Below, piece by piece: positions 41,785-51,004 of a stretch of 64,000 nucleotides of DNA. The DNA lies in contig CP167917.1 in NCBI GenBank assembly GCA_041504365.1, positions 310,001-374,000 on the forward strand, written 5' to 3'. The notes beneath the pieces were generated by a model. It had not been told where the DNA came from. It did no database searches and saw nothing but the letters and a program-made list of their open reading frames with translations. The stretch's first letter is position 1. Each line of letters opens with the position of its first letter. The DNA comes from Dryocola sp. LX212 (GTDB taxonomy: Bacteria; Pseudomonadota; Gammaproteobacteria; Enterobacterales; Enterobacteriaceae). Both the position numbers and the translations under genes were made by a program.

Positions 41785-42387
41785 ATGAGCAAGAAACTCA
41801 CCGACAAGCAAAAATCCCGGCTCTGGCAGCAGCAGCGCAGCAGCTCGTTTGCAGCCAGTAGCCGGCTGGATGTGCCTGAGCCTCACGCGCAGGATGAGCT
41901 TATTGCCCGGCGGGTTGAGTCTGTTGAGCTGGGTCCACTGCACCGTGGTTTGCCCTGGCTGTGCTCCATTCATCAGCAGCTCTTCCAGGATGCCTTCGAC
42001 TGGGCAGGCGAACTCCGTGAAGAGGATATTTCCCGCGGCGATATCCGTTTCTGCCATTTCGAGTACATCGAAAATGAAGGCAACGACCTGATGCAGGAGC
42101 TGGAAGATGAACGATATCTGCTGGATCTCCCGAAGCAGGCCTTCATCGAACGACTGGCGCATTACTACTGCGAAATTAACGTACTGCATCCGTTTTTCGT
42201 CGGTAGCGGCCGGGCGCAGCGGGTCTTCTTTGAACAGCTGGCGATACACGCGGGCTTCATGCTGGACTGGAGCGAAACGGAACGGGAAGAGTGGCAGGTC
42301 GCTAACCAGGCGGGCGCGCTGGGGGATCTGCAGCCGCTGGTGGAGATTTTCACTAAAGTGGTGAGCGAAGCGCGGGAAAGCGAATAG
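41785..42387 (+). CDS. fic: YhfG–Fic fusion: antitoxin N-terminus joined to Fic domain
   Basis: A single 200-residue frame starting at ATG 41785 after GGGAGG. Residues 1-30 are YhfG (FicA antitoxin): MSKKLTDKQKSRLWQQQRS. From about residue 37, and clearly from ELGPLHRGLP at 48, it is the Fic AMP-transferase domain, with H135 in HPFFVGSGRAQR. In E. coli these are two genes (55 and 200 residues, as I recall them). Here the YhfG C-terminus and the Fic N-terminal helices are absent and the junction is in frame. The antitoxin motif (S/T)xxxE(G/N) reads S25-SRL-D29-V30. The Fic motif lacks the acidic residue (V139) and Asn (S141), as I recall also for K-12. Between ppiA and pabA, the standard yhfG-fic position. 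Confidence 0.88.
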   Translation: MSKKLTDKQKSRLWQQQRSSSFAASSRLDVPEPHAQDELIARRVESVELGPLHRGLPWLCSIHQQLFQDAFDWAGELREEDISRGDIRFCHFEYIENEGNDLMQELEDERYLLDLPKQAFIERLAHYYCEINVLHPFFVGSGRAQRVFFEQLAIHAGFMLDWSETEREEWQVANQAGALGDLQPLVEIFTKVVSEARESE

Positions 42388-42420
42388 AATAGCGCGGTTC
42401 TTCTTTTGCCCGGAGCCGCC

Positions 42421-42984
42421 ATGCTGCTGTTGATCGATAACTACGACTCTTTCACCTGGAATCTCTACCAGTATTTTTGCGAGCTGGGGGCGGAGGTGAG
42501 GGTGAAGCGTAATGATGAAATTACGCTTGAGCAAATAGCGGAGATGGCTCCGGCAAAGCTCGTGATTTCACCCGGCCCCTGCACGCCGGACGTTGCGGGC
42601 ATTTCCCTTGCCGCTATCGAAAAGTTTGCCGGAAACATTCCGTTGCTCGGGGTCTGCCTCGGACACCAGGCCATTGCCCAGGCCTTCGGGGCGACGATTG
42701 TCCGCGCCGAAAAGGTCATGCATGGTAAGACTTCGGTCATCACTCATACCAACAGCGGTGTGTTTAAAGGGCTGAACAACCCGCTCACCGTCACGCGTTA
42801 CCACTCGCTCTTAATCGACCCCGCCACGCTTCCTGACTGCTTCGACGTAACCGCCTGGACAGATAAGCAGGAGATCATGGGGATTCGCCATCGTGAGCTG
42901 GATCTTGAAGGGGTGCAGTTTCACCCGGAAAGTATTCTCAGCGAGGAAGGGCACCAGCTGCTGGCCAATTTCCTGAATCGTTGA
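42421..42984 (+). CDS. pabA: Aminodeoxychorismate synthase, glutamine amidotransferase subunit
   Basis: Supplies ammonia from glutamine to PabB for p-aminobenzoate and folate synthesis. The 187 residues equal E. coli PabA. Class I amidotransferase triad: nucleophile Cys in [14 protein letters not shown], His/Glu in [14 protein letters not shown]; oxyanion region SPGPCTPD. Start at ATG 42421 ([11 protein letters not shown]), the family N-terminus. Lies 33 bases after the fusion gene. Confidence 0.97.
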   Translation: MLLLIDNYDSFTWNLYQYFCELGAEVRVKRNDEITLEQIAEMAPAKLVISPGPCTPDVAGISLAAIEKFAGNIPLLGVCLGHQAIAQAFGATIVRAEKVMHGKTSVITHTNSGVFKGLNNPLTVTRYHSLLIDPATLPDCFDVTAWTDKQEIMGIRHRELDLEGVQFHPESILSEEGHQLLANFLNR

Positions 42985-43001
42985 TTTTCGTTTGCCATTG
43001 A

Positions 43002-44294
<1,293 letters not shown>

Positions 44295-44297
44295 ACA

Positions 44298-44320
44298 GGA
44301 TAAGCCCGCGCCATCCGACG
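44298..44320. repeat. Single REP unit between convergent argD and yhfK
   Basis: The REP-like string GATAAGCCCGCGCCATCCG four bases after the argD stop is one palindromic half of the units seen elsewhere in the window. Confidence 0.5.
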
Positions 44321-44339
44321 CTTAGTGCCCGCTCTCCCT

Positions 44340-46427
44340 CTACTTGCTGGATCGCCCTAACCGGCGGTTCAGCCAGATCCCATGATGAGGCCGCTGACGC
44401 CACGCCACCGATGAAATGGTGTGCATGGTGTTGAGATGGCCAAGGACCCGATGTAAATGCTGTTCCATGGTGCTTAGCGGCCCGGTAGGCAGCGCTTCGG
44501 CATCCAGAATCGTCGCGTCTTTAGTTTCCCCCGGCCCGTCATATTCCAGCCGCTGCTGGCACCGCTGCAGCGCAATTTCGCACGACTGAAGATAGCGCTG
44601 GGCGAGATCGGGCGTCAGCATATTATGTTCCCGCGCAAGCGTGGTCATGGCGTTGATGTGCTCGACGATAAACTGGCTGTGCGTCACCCACAGCTTCATA
44701 TCCGCCAGGTAATGGGAGTTAAAGCCAGGCTCCTGCATTGCCTGGTTCAGAGAGTTAAACAGCGCGTTGTGGGCCTGGTTAACCTTCATGCGCTGATAAG
44801 CCAGCGGGGTCGGCTCGGGATCGCTGCTCAGGATCAGCCGGATAGCTTCCTGGTCCATTTCCAGGGCATCGTGGGCGTTCTGGCGCAGCAGGCCGCTTTG
44901 CCATTGGGGCCAGAGCCAAACCATGCCGCCGAAGGCGATCAGGCAGCCCAGCAGCGTGTCTATCAGCCGGGGAACGATGTACTGCTCGGCGCTCAGGGTT
45001 ATCAACTGCAGGGTGTATACCGCCGTGACGGTAAAGCCGATGGTCGCCCAGCCGTAGCTTTTGCGGATAAACAGGTAGCTCACCAGCGTGATGATTAACA
45101 TGGCCGTCAGCGCGATGTACTGCGGGAAGTGGAAGTGCAGGGCGATACCGGCGATGCCCAGCCCCGCGATGGTTCCCGCAGAACGGTGGAGGATGCGCAC
45201 CCGTGTGGCACCGTAGCCGTTTTGCGTTACGAACATTACCGTCATCAAAATCCAGTAGGGCTTGGGCAGATGCAGGGACGCGCCCAGCAGGCTGGCGACG
45301 ACCAGCATCACCCCGAGCCGCCCGGCGTTGCGTAAGGCGGCGGACTTAAACGAGAGATAGCTCTTGAGCGCGGGCCACAGCGGCAGACGGCGCTGGCGAT
45401 CTTCCATCAGGTCGCGAACATACAGCGGGCGCTGGGTTCGCAGCACGCGGGCAATACGGCTGAAATGGTAATGGCAGAACTGCCCGACGGGGTTATCCGG
45501 ATTCTGACGGGCGATTTTCTCCAGCGCTTCAATCTGTTTGTCCATGACGAAACGGCGGGGATAGCGGTGATAAAGAATGTCGTCCGCCAGCACCCGCAGC
45601 CGGGTGGAGATGGTTCGGGCGTTCCAGCGGATCACCGCTTCGGCGTGGCTTTTCTCCATCAGCTTCTGCACTTCCTCCGGCTGGTGCAGGCTGACGGAAA
45701 TGTGCTCCTGTAAATCCAGCGCGACCTGGAAGGCGCGCAGCAGGCGCTTGTAGCCGTTCTGCTGACTGGCTGCCAGCATATGGAGCTGCTGATAGCAGAC
45801 GGTAATCAGGTCCACCGCTTTCTGCTGGCGGGCAAGCAGCGGCGGCAGTGCTTTTTCCGGATCGGTATGCTGGGTCAGCATGCTGTATTTCGCCTCGCAG
45901 TATTCCGCCAGCTGGCGATAGAGCAGGCTTAACGATTCCCGCAGCGGCTGCTCCCGCCACATCCAGAACCAGAACCAGTTAAAGACGCCGTACCAGATCG
46001 TGCCGGAGACATAGAGCAGCATTGGTTTCCACATCGGCATGTTTCCCGCCATGCTCAGCGTAAAGATGGCGGCGATCAGCGAAGCGGGCAGCAGACGGGC
46101 GTGAAGCGTGCTGATTTCAGCGGTCACGCCGAGCAGCATCGCCATACCAAACAGAATGACGGGCAGCGGCACGGCGGTATAGAGCAGCATGAGCTGCATG
46201 ATCAGGCTGCTGATAGCAAAGAGGCTGCCGCCGATAATCAGGCGTTTAAAGAAGCGTTTATGAGGGGTATCCAGGCCAGCGATATTACAGCAGGCGGGAA
46301 CTAACGATAACAGCAGGCCGGACTGCAAATCGCCCAGCACCAGGCCAACCGCCACCGGCAGACATAACACCAGCGTCTGACGCAGTGCGTAGTTAACCTC
46401 GGGGTGATAAATCAGTCGGCGCCACAT
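44340..46427 (-). CDS. yhfK: YhfK, FUSC-family inner-membrane protein
   Basis: A 695-residue membrane protein matching E. coli YhfK (700) throughout (MWRRLIYHPEVNYALRQTLVL; HHGIWLNRRLG at the end). Two hydrophobic blocks, about residues 15-165 and 380-520, each of several membrane segments, are separated by cytoplasmic helices, as in the FUSC/aromatic-acid exporter fold. No substrate is known. It sits downstream of crp on the same strand but after the crp terminator. Confidence 0.93.
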   Translation of the reverse strand: MWRRLIYHPEVNYALRQTLVLCLPVAVGLVLGDLQSGLLLSLVPACCNIAGLDTPHKRFFKRLIIGGSLFAISSLIMQLMLLYTAVPLPVILFGMAMLLGVTAEISTLHARLLPASLIAAIFTLSMAGNMPMWKPMLLYVSGTIWYGVFNWFWFWMWREQPLRESLSLLYRQLAEYCEAKYSMLTQHTDPEKALPPLLARQQKAVDLITVCYQQLHMLAASQQNGYKRLLRAFQVALDLQEHISVSLHQPEEVQKLMEKSHAEAVIRWNARTISTRLRVLADDILYHRYPRRFVMDKQIEALEKIARQNPDNPVGQFCHYHFSRIARVLRTQRPLYVRDLMEDRQRRLPLWPALKSYLSFKSAALRNAGRLGVMLVVASLLGASLHLPKPYWILMTVMFVTQNGYGATRVRILHRSAGTIAGLGIAGIALHFHFPQYIALTAMLIITLVSYLFIRKSYGWATIGFTVTAVYTLQLITLSAEQYIVPRLIDTLLGCLIAFGGMVWLWPQWQSGLLRQNAHDALEMDQEAIRLILSSDPEPTPLAYQRMKVNQAHNALFNSLNQAMQEPGFNSHYLADMKLWVTHSQFIVEHINAMTTLAREHNMLTPDLAQRYLQSCEIALQRCQQRLEYDGPGETKDATILDAEALPTGPLSTMEQHLHRVLGHLNTMHTISSVAWRQRPHHGIWLNRRLGRSSK

Positions 46428-46568
46428 TCCTCGTCATACTTCCAGTCGCAGGGGGGTTGGCTGCGCTCCCTCACCCCTGTCACTTTGTTATATAAGCTTC
46501 TGGGGATGAGCTCCCTTTCCGCCTACCTGCAACTTGCATTATTTAGAAGGCGGAAGGACTTCAGAGAC

Positions 46569-46598
46569 AAAAAAGGCGTGATGCAAAAGCGACACGCC
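46569..46598 (-). terminator. Rho-independent terminator of crp
   Basis: On the minus strand GGCGTG, 12-base loop, CACGCC, then six T. It begins 17 bases after the crp stop codon. Confidence 0.8.
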
Positions 46599-46614
46599 AT
46601 TTTTGAAGCGGTAA

Positions 46615-47247
46615 TTAACGCGTGCCGTAAACGACGATGGTTTTACCGTGGGCGGAGATCAGACTCTGATCTTCGAGCATTTTCAGGATGCGACCTACGG
46701 TTTCACGGGAGCAGCCCACGATTTGGCCGATTTCCTGGCGGGTGATTTTGATCTGCATCCCGTCCGGGTGGGTCATGGCATCCGGCTGTTTTGCCAGGCT
46801 CAGCAGCGTCTGGGCGATACGGCCCGTCACGTCCAGGAAGGCCAGGTTGCCGACTTTCTCTGAGGTGACCTGCAGGCGGCGCGCCATTTGGGAGGAGAGG
46901 CGCATCAGAATATCCGGGTTCACCTGGATAAGCTGACGGAATTTTTTATAAGAAATTTCAGCAACTTCACACGCTGTTTTTGCACGAACCCAGGCGCTAC
47001 GCTCCTGGCCTTCTTCAAACAGGCCTAGTTCACCGATGAAGTCGCCCTGATTCAGGTAGGAGAGGATCATTTCCTTACCTTCTTCATCTTTGATCAGAAC
47101 TGCCACCGAGCCTTTGACGATGTAGTACAGCGTCTCTGCTTTTTCGCCCTGGTGAATCAGCGTGCTCTTCGATGGATACTTATGAATATGGCAATGGGAC
47201 AAGAACCATTCGAGAGTCGGGTCTGTTTGCGGTTTGCCAAGCACCAT
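46615..47247 (-). CDS. crp: cAMP receptor protein (CRP)
   Basis: Global regulator of carbon use. The 210 residues are almost identical to E. coli CRP. The cAMP pocket has [15 protein letters not shown] and [20 protein letters not shown] (Arg and Ser cAMP contacts); the C-terminal helix-turn-helix is [22 protein letters not shown]. Differences are conservative (for example [20 protein letters not shown]). Upstream lies its own autoregulatory site. Confidence 0.99.
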   Translation of the reverse strand: MVLGKPQTDPTLEWFLSHCHIHKYPSKSTLIHQGEKAETLYYIVKGSVAVLIKDEEGKEMILSYLNQGDFIGELGLFEEGQERSAWVRAKTACEVAEISYKKFRQLIQVNPDILMRLSSQMARRLQVTSEKVGNLAFLDVTGRIAQTLLSLAKQPDAMTHPDGMQIKITRQEIGQIVGCSRETVGRILKMLEDQSLISAHGKTIVVYGTR

Positions 47248-47567
47248 GCGCGATTATCCTCTGTTATAAACTGGCTACCAAAGACAGGATGCGAACCCCT
47301 GTCTGGCGTTGCAATCATTAGAATTCTTCCCACTCGGGGGAAATGGCCTGCAAGTCACTCTTGCCGCCTGTAATTTGTGATCTCCTCTGCACACATCCGC
47401 TACGTCAATTAATCAATGTAACAATGCCGCATCCGGATTGTTTTAGCATAGCTTTAGGCAGGTGTCTCCTATTGTCTCGTTTCAGCATGACGCAGGTCGC
47501 CTTCCGTTGCGAGATCTGCCGCATCCGCGTACTCTGGAAAGAAATTTCTTCAACTGGAGTAAGCAAC
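47248..47567. promoter_or_regulatory. Divergent crp / yhfA region (320 bases)
   Basis: No protein gene is visible. In E. coli this space holds the crp promoters and a divergent transcript used in autoregulation. Here the CRP site at 47376-47391 is recognisable. yhfA is preceded by GGAGT at 47556. Confidence 0.6.
47376..47391 (-). promoter_or_regulatory. CRP autoregulatory site in the crp leader
   Basis: On the crp strand TGCAGAGGAGATCACA, closely matching the E. coli crp site TGCAAAGGACGTCACA that I recall at +42 and that mediates self-repression. One half-site (TGTGA) is exact, the other weak. Confidence 0.68.
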
Positions 47568-47972
47568 ATGCAGGCAAGAGTGAAATGGGTTGAGGGGTTA
47601 ACCTTCCTGGGTGAATCCGCTTCCGGCCACCAGATCCTGATGGACGGGAATGCCGGTGATAAAGCTCCAAGCCCGATGGAGATGCTGCTGATGGCGGCAG
47701 GCGGCTGTAGCGCCATTGACGTGGTGTCGATTTTGCAAAAGGGCCGCCACGATGTGACCGACTGTGAGGTGAAGCTGACCTCCGAGCGCCGCGAAGAAGC
47801 ACCGCGTCTGTTTACGCACATCAACCTGCACTTTATCGTGACCGGCAAAGACCTGAAGGACAACGCCGTCTCGCGCGCGGTTGACCTGTCTGCTGAAAAA
47901 TACTGTTCCGTTGCGCTGATGCTGGAGAAAGCGGCAAATATCACGCACAGCTACGAAGTGATTGAAGCATAA
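47568..47972 (+). CDS. yhfA: YhfA, OsmC-family protein
   Basis: A 134-residue OsmC/Ohr-fold protein of unproven function, matching E. coli YhfA. The conserved cysteines are in AGGCSAIDVV and EKYCSVALML, positions used by OsmC peroxidases. The ATG at 47568 (MQARVKWVEGLTF) fits the family; an in-frame extension to 47343 runs through the crp regulatory region and is not coding. Divergent from crp. Confidence 0.94.
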   Translation: MQARVKWVEGLTFLGESASGHQILMDGNAGDKAPSPMEMLLMAAGGCSAIDVVSILQKGRHDVTDCEVKLTSERREEAPRLFTHINLHFIVTGKDLKDNAVSRAVDLSAEKYCSVALMLEKAANITHSYEVIEA

Positions 47973-47998
47973 AGCCTGTCAGGGCGGTGCCTGCCGCC

Positions 47999-48868
47999 CT
48001 AAACGATCTCCCTGCCTTCCGCCAGCCGTTTCACCAGCGGCGTCATAATTAGCTCCATTGCCAGCCCCATTTTGCCGCCCGGCACCACCAACGTATTGAT
48101 GTGGGAAATAAATGACCCCTGCAGCATGGCCAGCAGGTAAGGGAAGTCAATATCGTCCAGGCCCCGAAAGTGAATCACGACAAAGCTTTCGTCCAGCGAG
48201 GGGATGCCGCGTGCGGCAAAGGGATTCGAGGTATCTACCGTCGGTACGCGCTGGAAGTTGATATGGGTGCGCGAGAACTGTGGCGTAATAAAGTTGATGT
48301 AGTCATCCATTGAGCGGACAACAGAATCCATCACCGCTTCACGGGAGTGGCCGCGCTCGCTGGTATCGCGCACCAGCTTCTGAATCCACTCCAGGTTAAC
48401 AATCGGCACCACGCCAACCAGTAAATCCACGAAGTTTGCGACGTCATGCTGGGGGGTAACGACACCGCCATGTAACCCTTCATAAAAGAGGACGTCCGTT
48501 GGTTCCGGCAGCGGCTGCCAGGGAGTGAAGGTTCCGGGAATTTGATTCCAGGGAACGGCTTCATCGTAGGTATGGAGGTATTTTCGGGATTTTCCCTGGC
48601 CGCTGCGGCCGTATTCTGCGAATGTCTGCTCCAGCAGGCCAAAGTCGTTGGCCTCCGGGCCAAAATAGCTGATATGTCGTCCCAAATCGCGAGCCTTGCG
48701 GATGGCCATGTCCATTTCCGGGCGGGTATAGCGATGGAAGCTGTCGCCCTCAACCTCTGCGGCATGCAGGTTCAGCTGCTGGAAAATTTTACGAAAGGCA
48801 AGGCTGGTGGTCGTTGTTCCTGCACCGCTGGAACCGGTGACGGCGATGACCGGATGTTTGGCTGACAT
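47999..48868 (-). CDS. prkB: PrkB, phosphoribulokinase-family protein
   Basis: A 289-residue kinase-like protein. The P-loop GSSGAGTTTTS lies at residues 12-22, and RYTRPEMDMAIRKARDLGRHISYFGPEAND and FYEGLHGGVV match the phosphoribulokinase/uridine kinase family. Enterobacteria lack a Calvin cycle, so the physiological substrate is unclear. Convergent with yhfA. Confidence 0.94.
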   Translation of the reverse strand: MSAKHPVIAVTGSSGAGTTTTSLAFRKIFQQLNLHAAEVEGDSFHRYTRPEMDMAIRKARDLGRHISYFGPEANDFGLLEQTFAEYGRSGQGKSRKYLHTYDEAVPWNQIPGTFTPWQPLPEPTDVLFYEGLHGGVVTPQHDVANFVDLLVGVVPIVNLEWIQKLVRDTSERGHSREAVMDSVVRSMDDYINFITPQFSRTHINFQRVPTVDTSNPFAARGIPSLDESFVVIHFRGLDDIDFPYLLAMLQGSFISHINTLVVPGGKMGLAMELIMTPLVKRLAEGREIV

Positions 48869-48971
48869 AGGGCTACAACTCCATGGGTGAATTCAGTGTA
48901 AGGTTAACCGAACGGAGCGTTTTCGTTGGGCGGGTTAGCTTTGCGTCATCAGACTCAGACTCAGGCGCAGT

Positions 48972-49001
48972 GGTGGATGGCGCTGGAGCTTATCCACCCT
49001 A
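48972..49001. repeat. REP unit between yheU and prkB
   Basis: GGTGGATGGCGCTGGAGCTT followed by ATCCACCCTAC: one palindromic REP unit in the 161-base gap after the yheU stop codon. Confidence 0.65.
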
Positions 49002-49029
49002 CGACGGTCAGAGTCGGGAGTAGTGTTAA

Positions 49030-49248
49030 TCAGCCGCGGAACTGGCCGCGCGGCATAATATTCACCGTCTCATGAAGTTCAGACCAGACCAGCACCGCCT
49101 CCCGGCTTTGCAGCTGGCGCTTCACGTCTGCGACCTTTGCCGCCAGCGAGCGCTCCTGTTCACCATAATCTGTCCCTTCGCGTAACACAAAGGATTCGAT
49201 GAGATTATCCAGCGTCTCGGGATCTATATCCTGCCAGGGAAGTAACAT
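49030..49248 (-). CDS. yheU: YheU, small conserved protein
   Basis: A 72-residue acidic cytoplasmic protein matching E. coli YheU ([29 protein letters not shown]); the UPF0270 family has no established function. It begins one base after the yheT stop, so the two are co-translated. Confidence 0.93.
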   Translation of the reverse strand: MLLPWQDIDPETLDNLIESFVLREGTDYGEQERSLAAKVADVKRQLQSREAVLVWSELHETVNIMPRGQFRG

Positions 49249-49249
49249 A

Positions 49250-50266
49250 TTAGTTGTCCAGATACTGCGTTAGCCAGTCGGGAATGCGCTGTTCGAGCCA
49301 CATCTCCGGCCTGCGTAATGTGCCACCAACGAAGCCAACGTGGCCGCCGTGGGTGGTGAGCTGATATTCAATATTAGCCGGTAACGTGGCTTTATCAGGA
49401 ATAACGTGATGATCCATAAACGGATCGTCCTTGGCATGGATAATCAACGTTGGCTGGGCGATGTCCGGCAGCAGCGGCATAGCGCTGCACTGGCGGTAGT
49501 AATCCAGCGCATCAGCAAAGCCGTGGATTTTTGAGGTGACAAGGTCGTCAAAGTCGCGGATACGGCGTACGCCTTTGAGCTGACGAAGATCTACCGGCAG
49601 CGTTCCCGGATAGCTTCTCAATTTGCGGGCGGCGTTCTTTTTTAACAGATTTAGCAGATAGCGCTGATAGAACCGCGAGAAGCCTTGTTCCATATGGTAG
49701 CAGCACTGCTCCAGCATCAGCGGCGCAGAGACGATGACGCCAGCCTTCAGCGTGCAGTCTGTGCCCTGTTTCGCCATCAGGCAGGCGAGCATGTTGCCCC
49801 CAAGTGAAAAGCCTACCGCCGCGGTGGGAACAGCCCCGTAGCGCAGCGTGAGCCAGTTCAGAAAATAGCTGCCGTCTTCGGTTTCCCCGGAATGGTAGAT
49901 TCGCCCCATGCGGTTCGGCACGCCGCTACAGCCGCGAAAGTGCATGACCACGCCCAGCCAACCGCGCTTTTGCGCGGCTTCAATGAGACCGTGGGCATAG
50001 GGGCTGTGCAGGCTTCCTTCGAGGCCATGAAACACCACCAGACGCGGCTTATGCATCGCCTCACGCGGGTCTTCGCTCCAGGCAAGATCGACGAAATCCC
50101 CGTCCGGCATATCCAGACGCTGCCAGTGGGGCTTAAATTTGACGCGACGGCGGATCACACGCGGCAGCATGGTTTGCAGGTGAGGGTTGGTCATACCGCG
50201 CATCGGGCGGAATTCCTGGCCATCATCATGATTAAAATTCAATTCTGCGGGGCTTGTCTGATCCAT
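49250..50266 (-). CDS. yheT: YheT, alpha/beta hydrolase
   Basis: A 338-residue hydrolase of the YheT/ABHD1-3 family. The nucleophile elbow is [10 protein letters not shown] (Ser near 144), with acid in [16 protein letters not shown] and His in [13 protein letters not shown]. Substrate not known; relatives are esterases/lipases. Divergent from the LysE-type gene and upstream of yheU. Confidence 0.94.
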   Translation of the reverse strand: MDQTSPAELNFNHDDGQEFRPMRGMTNPHLQTMLPRVIRRRVKFKPHWQRLDMPDGDFVDLAWSEDPREAMHKPRLVVFHGLEGSLHSPYAHGLIEAAQKRGWLGVVMHFRGCSGVPNRMGRIYHSGETEDGSYFLNWLTLRYGAVPTAAVGFSLGGNMLACLMAKQGTDCTLKAGVIVSAPLMLEQCCYHMEQGFSRFYQRYLLNLLKKNAARKLRSYPGTLPVDLRQLKGVRRIRDFDDLVTSKIHGFADALDYYRQCSAMPLLPDIAQPTLIIHAKDDPFMDHHVIPDKATLPANIEYQLTTHGGHVGFVGGTLRRPEMWLEQRIPDWLTQYLDN

Positions 50267-50327
50267 ATCACACTGTTAGTTTCATTCAGTTGCTAATTAT
50301 TACTTTTGGGTGTGGAGCACCCACGTC

Positions 50328-50927
50328 ATGGAAACGCTTTTCTTATCAATGCTGGGCTTTCTCTGGGTCGCAGCGATAACCCCGGGTCCTAATAATACGT
50401 TACTTACCTCATCTGGAGCCAACTACGGATTTGTCCGCAGCTTACCGCTGATGATCGGCATCATGCTTGGCATGCAGTGTATTTTGCTGCTGGTGGCCTG
50501 TGGCGTGGGCAGCCTGATTCTGCTTTACCCGGCGCTGCACCTTATCCTGAAGATTGCCGGCAGTATTTACCTTTTGTGGCTGGCATGGAAAATTGGCACG
50601 GCCACCTATGAGCGGCTGGAAACCGATGCCCCGCCGCCTGCGCCCATCCCTTTCTGGCAGGGCGGTTTGCTACAGGTTATCAACCCAAAAGCCTGGCTGA
50701 TGGCGCTGGGCGCGGTTGCCAGCTTTAGCCTCGCGGGTTCCCAGTACCTGCATTCCGTTGTGTTAATCAGTATTGGCATAGCGCTGGTTAACATTGTGGC
50801 CGGTGTTATCTGGATTGCCTTCGGCAGCCTGATTGGAAAACTGCTGCGCAGCCGCCGGGCGTGGGCAATCTTCAATATCTTTATGGGGCTGCTGACCGCG
50901 GCCTGCGTGCTGCTGATCTGGCGGTGA
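50328..50927 (+). CDS. LysE/RhtB-family amino acid exporter
   Basis: A 199-residue inner-membrane protein with six hydrophobic segments and the family signature TPGPNNTLLTSSGANYGF (residues 21-38), as in RhtB/LeuE-type exporters of amino acids. Start at ATG 50328 (METLFLSMLGFLW) with GGAG 11 bases upstream; an in-frame GTG at 50310 is possible but less family-like. E. coli K-12 has no gene here between yheT and yheS. Substrate unknown. Confidence 0.9.
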   Translation: METLFLSMLGFLWVAAITPGPNNTLLTSSGANYGFVRSLPLMIGIMLGMQCILLLVACGVGSLILLYPALHLILKIAGSIYLLWLAWKIGTATYERLETDAPPPAPIPFWQGGLLQVINPKAWLMALGAVASFSLAGSQYLHSVVLISIGIALVNIVAGVIWIAFGSLIGKLLRSRRAWAIFNIFMGLLTAACVLLIWR

Positions 50928-50970
50928 CACTGTAAGGCGGGAAAGCGAAGCGCTCCCGCCATTTACCCTT

Positions 50971-50999
50971 CGGATGACGCTACGCTTAACCGACCTACA
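50971..50999. repeat. REP unit between convergent LysE-type gene and yheS
   Basis: CGGATGACGCTACGCTTAAC then CGACCTAC. A separate hairpin, GGCGGG…CCCGCC, lies immediately to its left (about 50937-50960) and may end the LysE-type transcript. Confidence 0.62.
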
Positions 51000-51004
51000 A
51001 ATTC

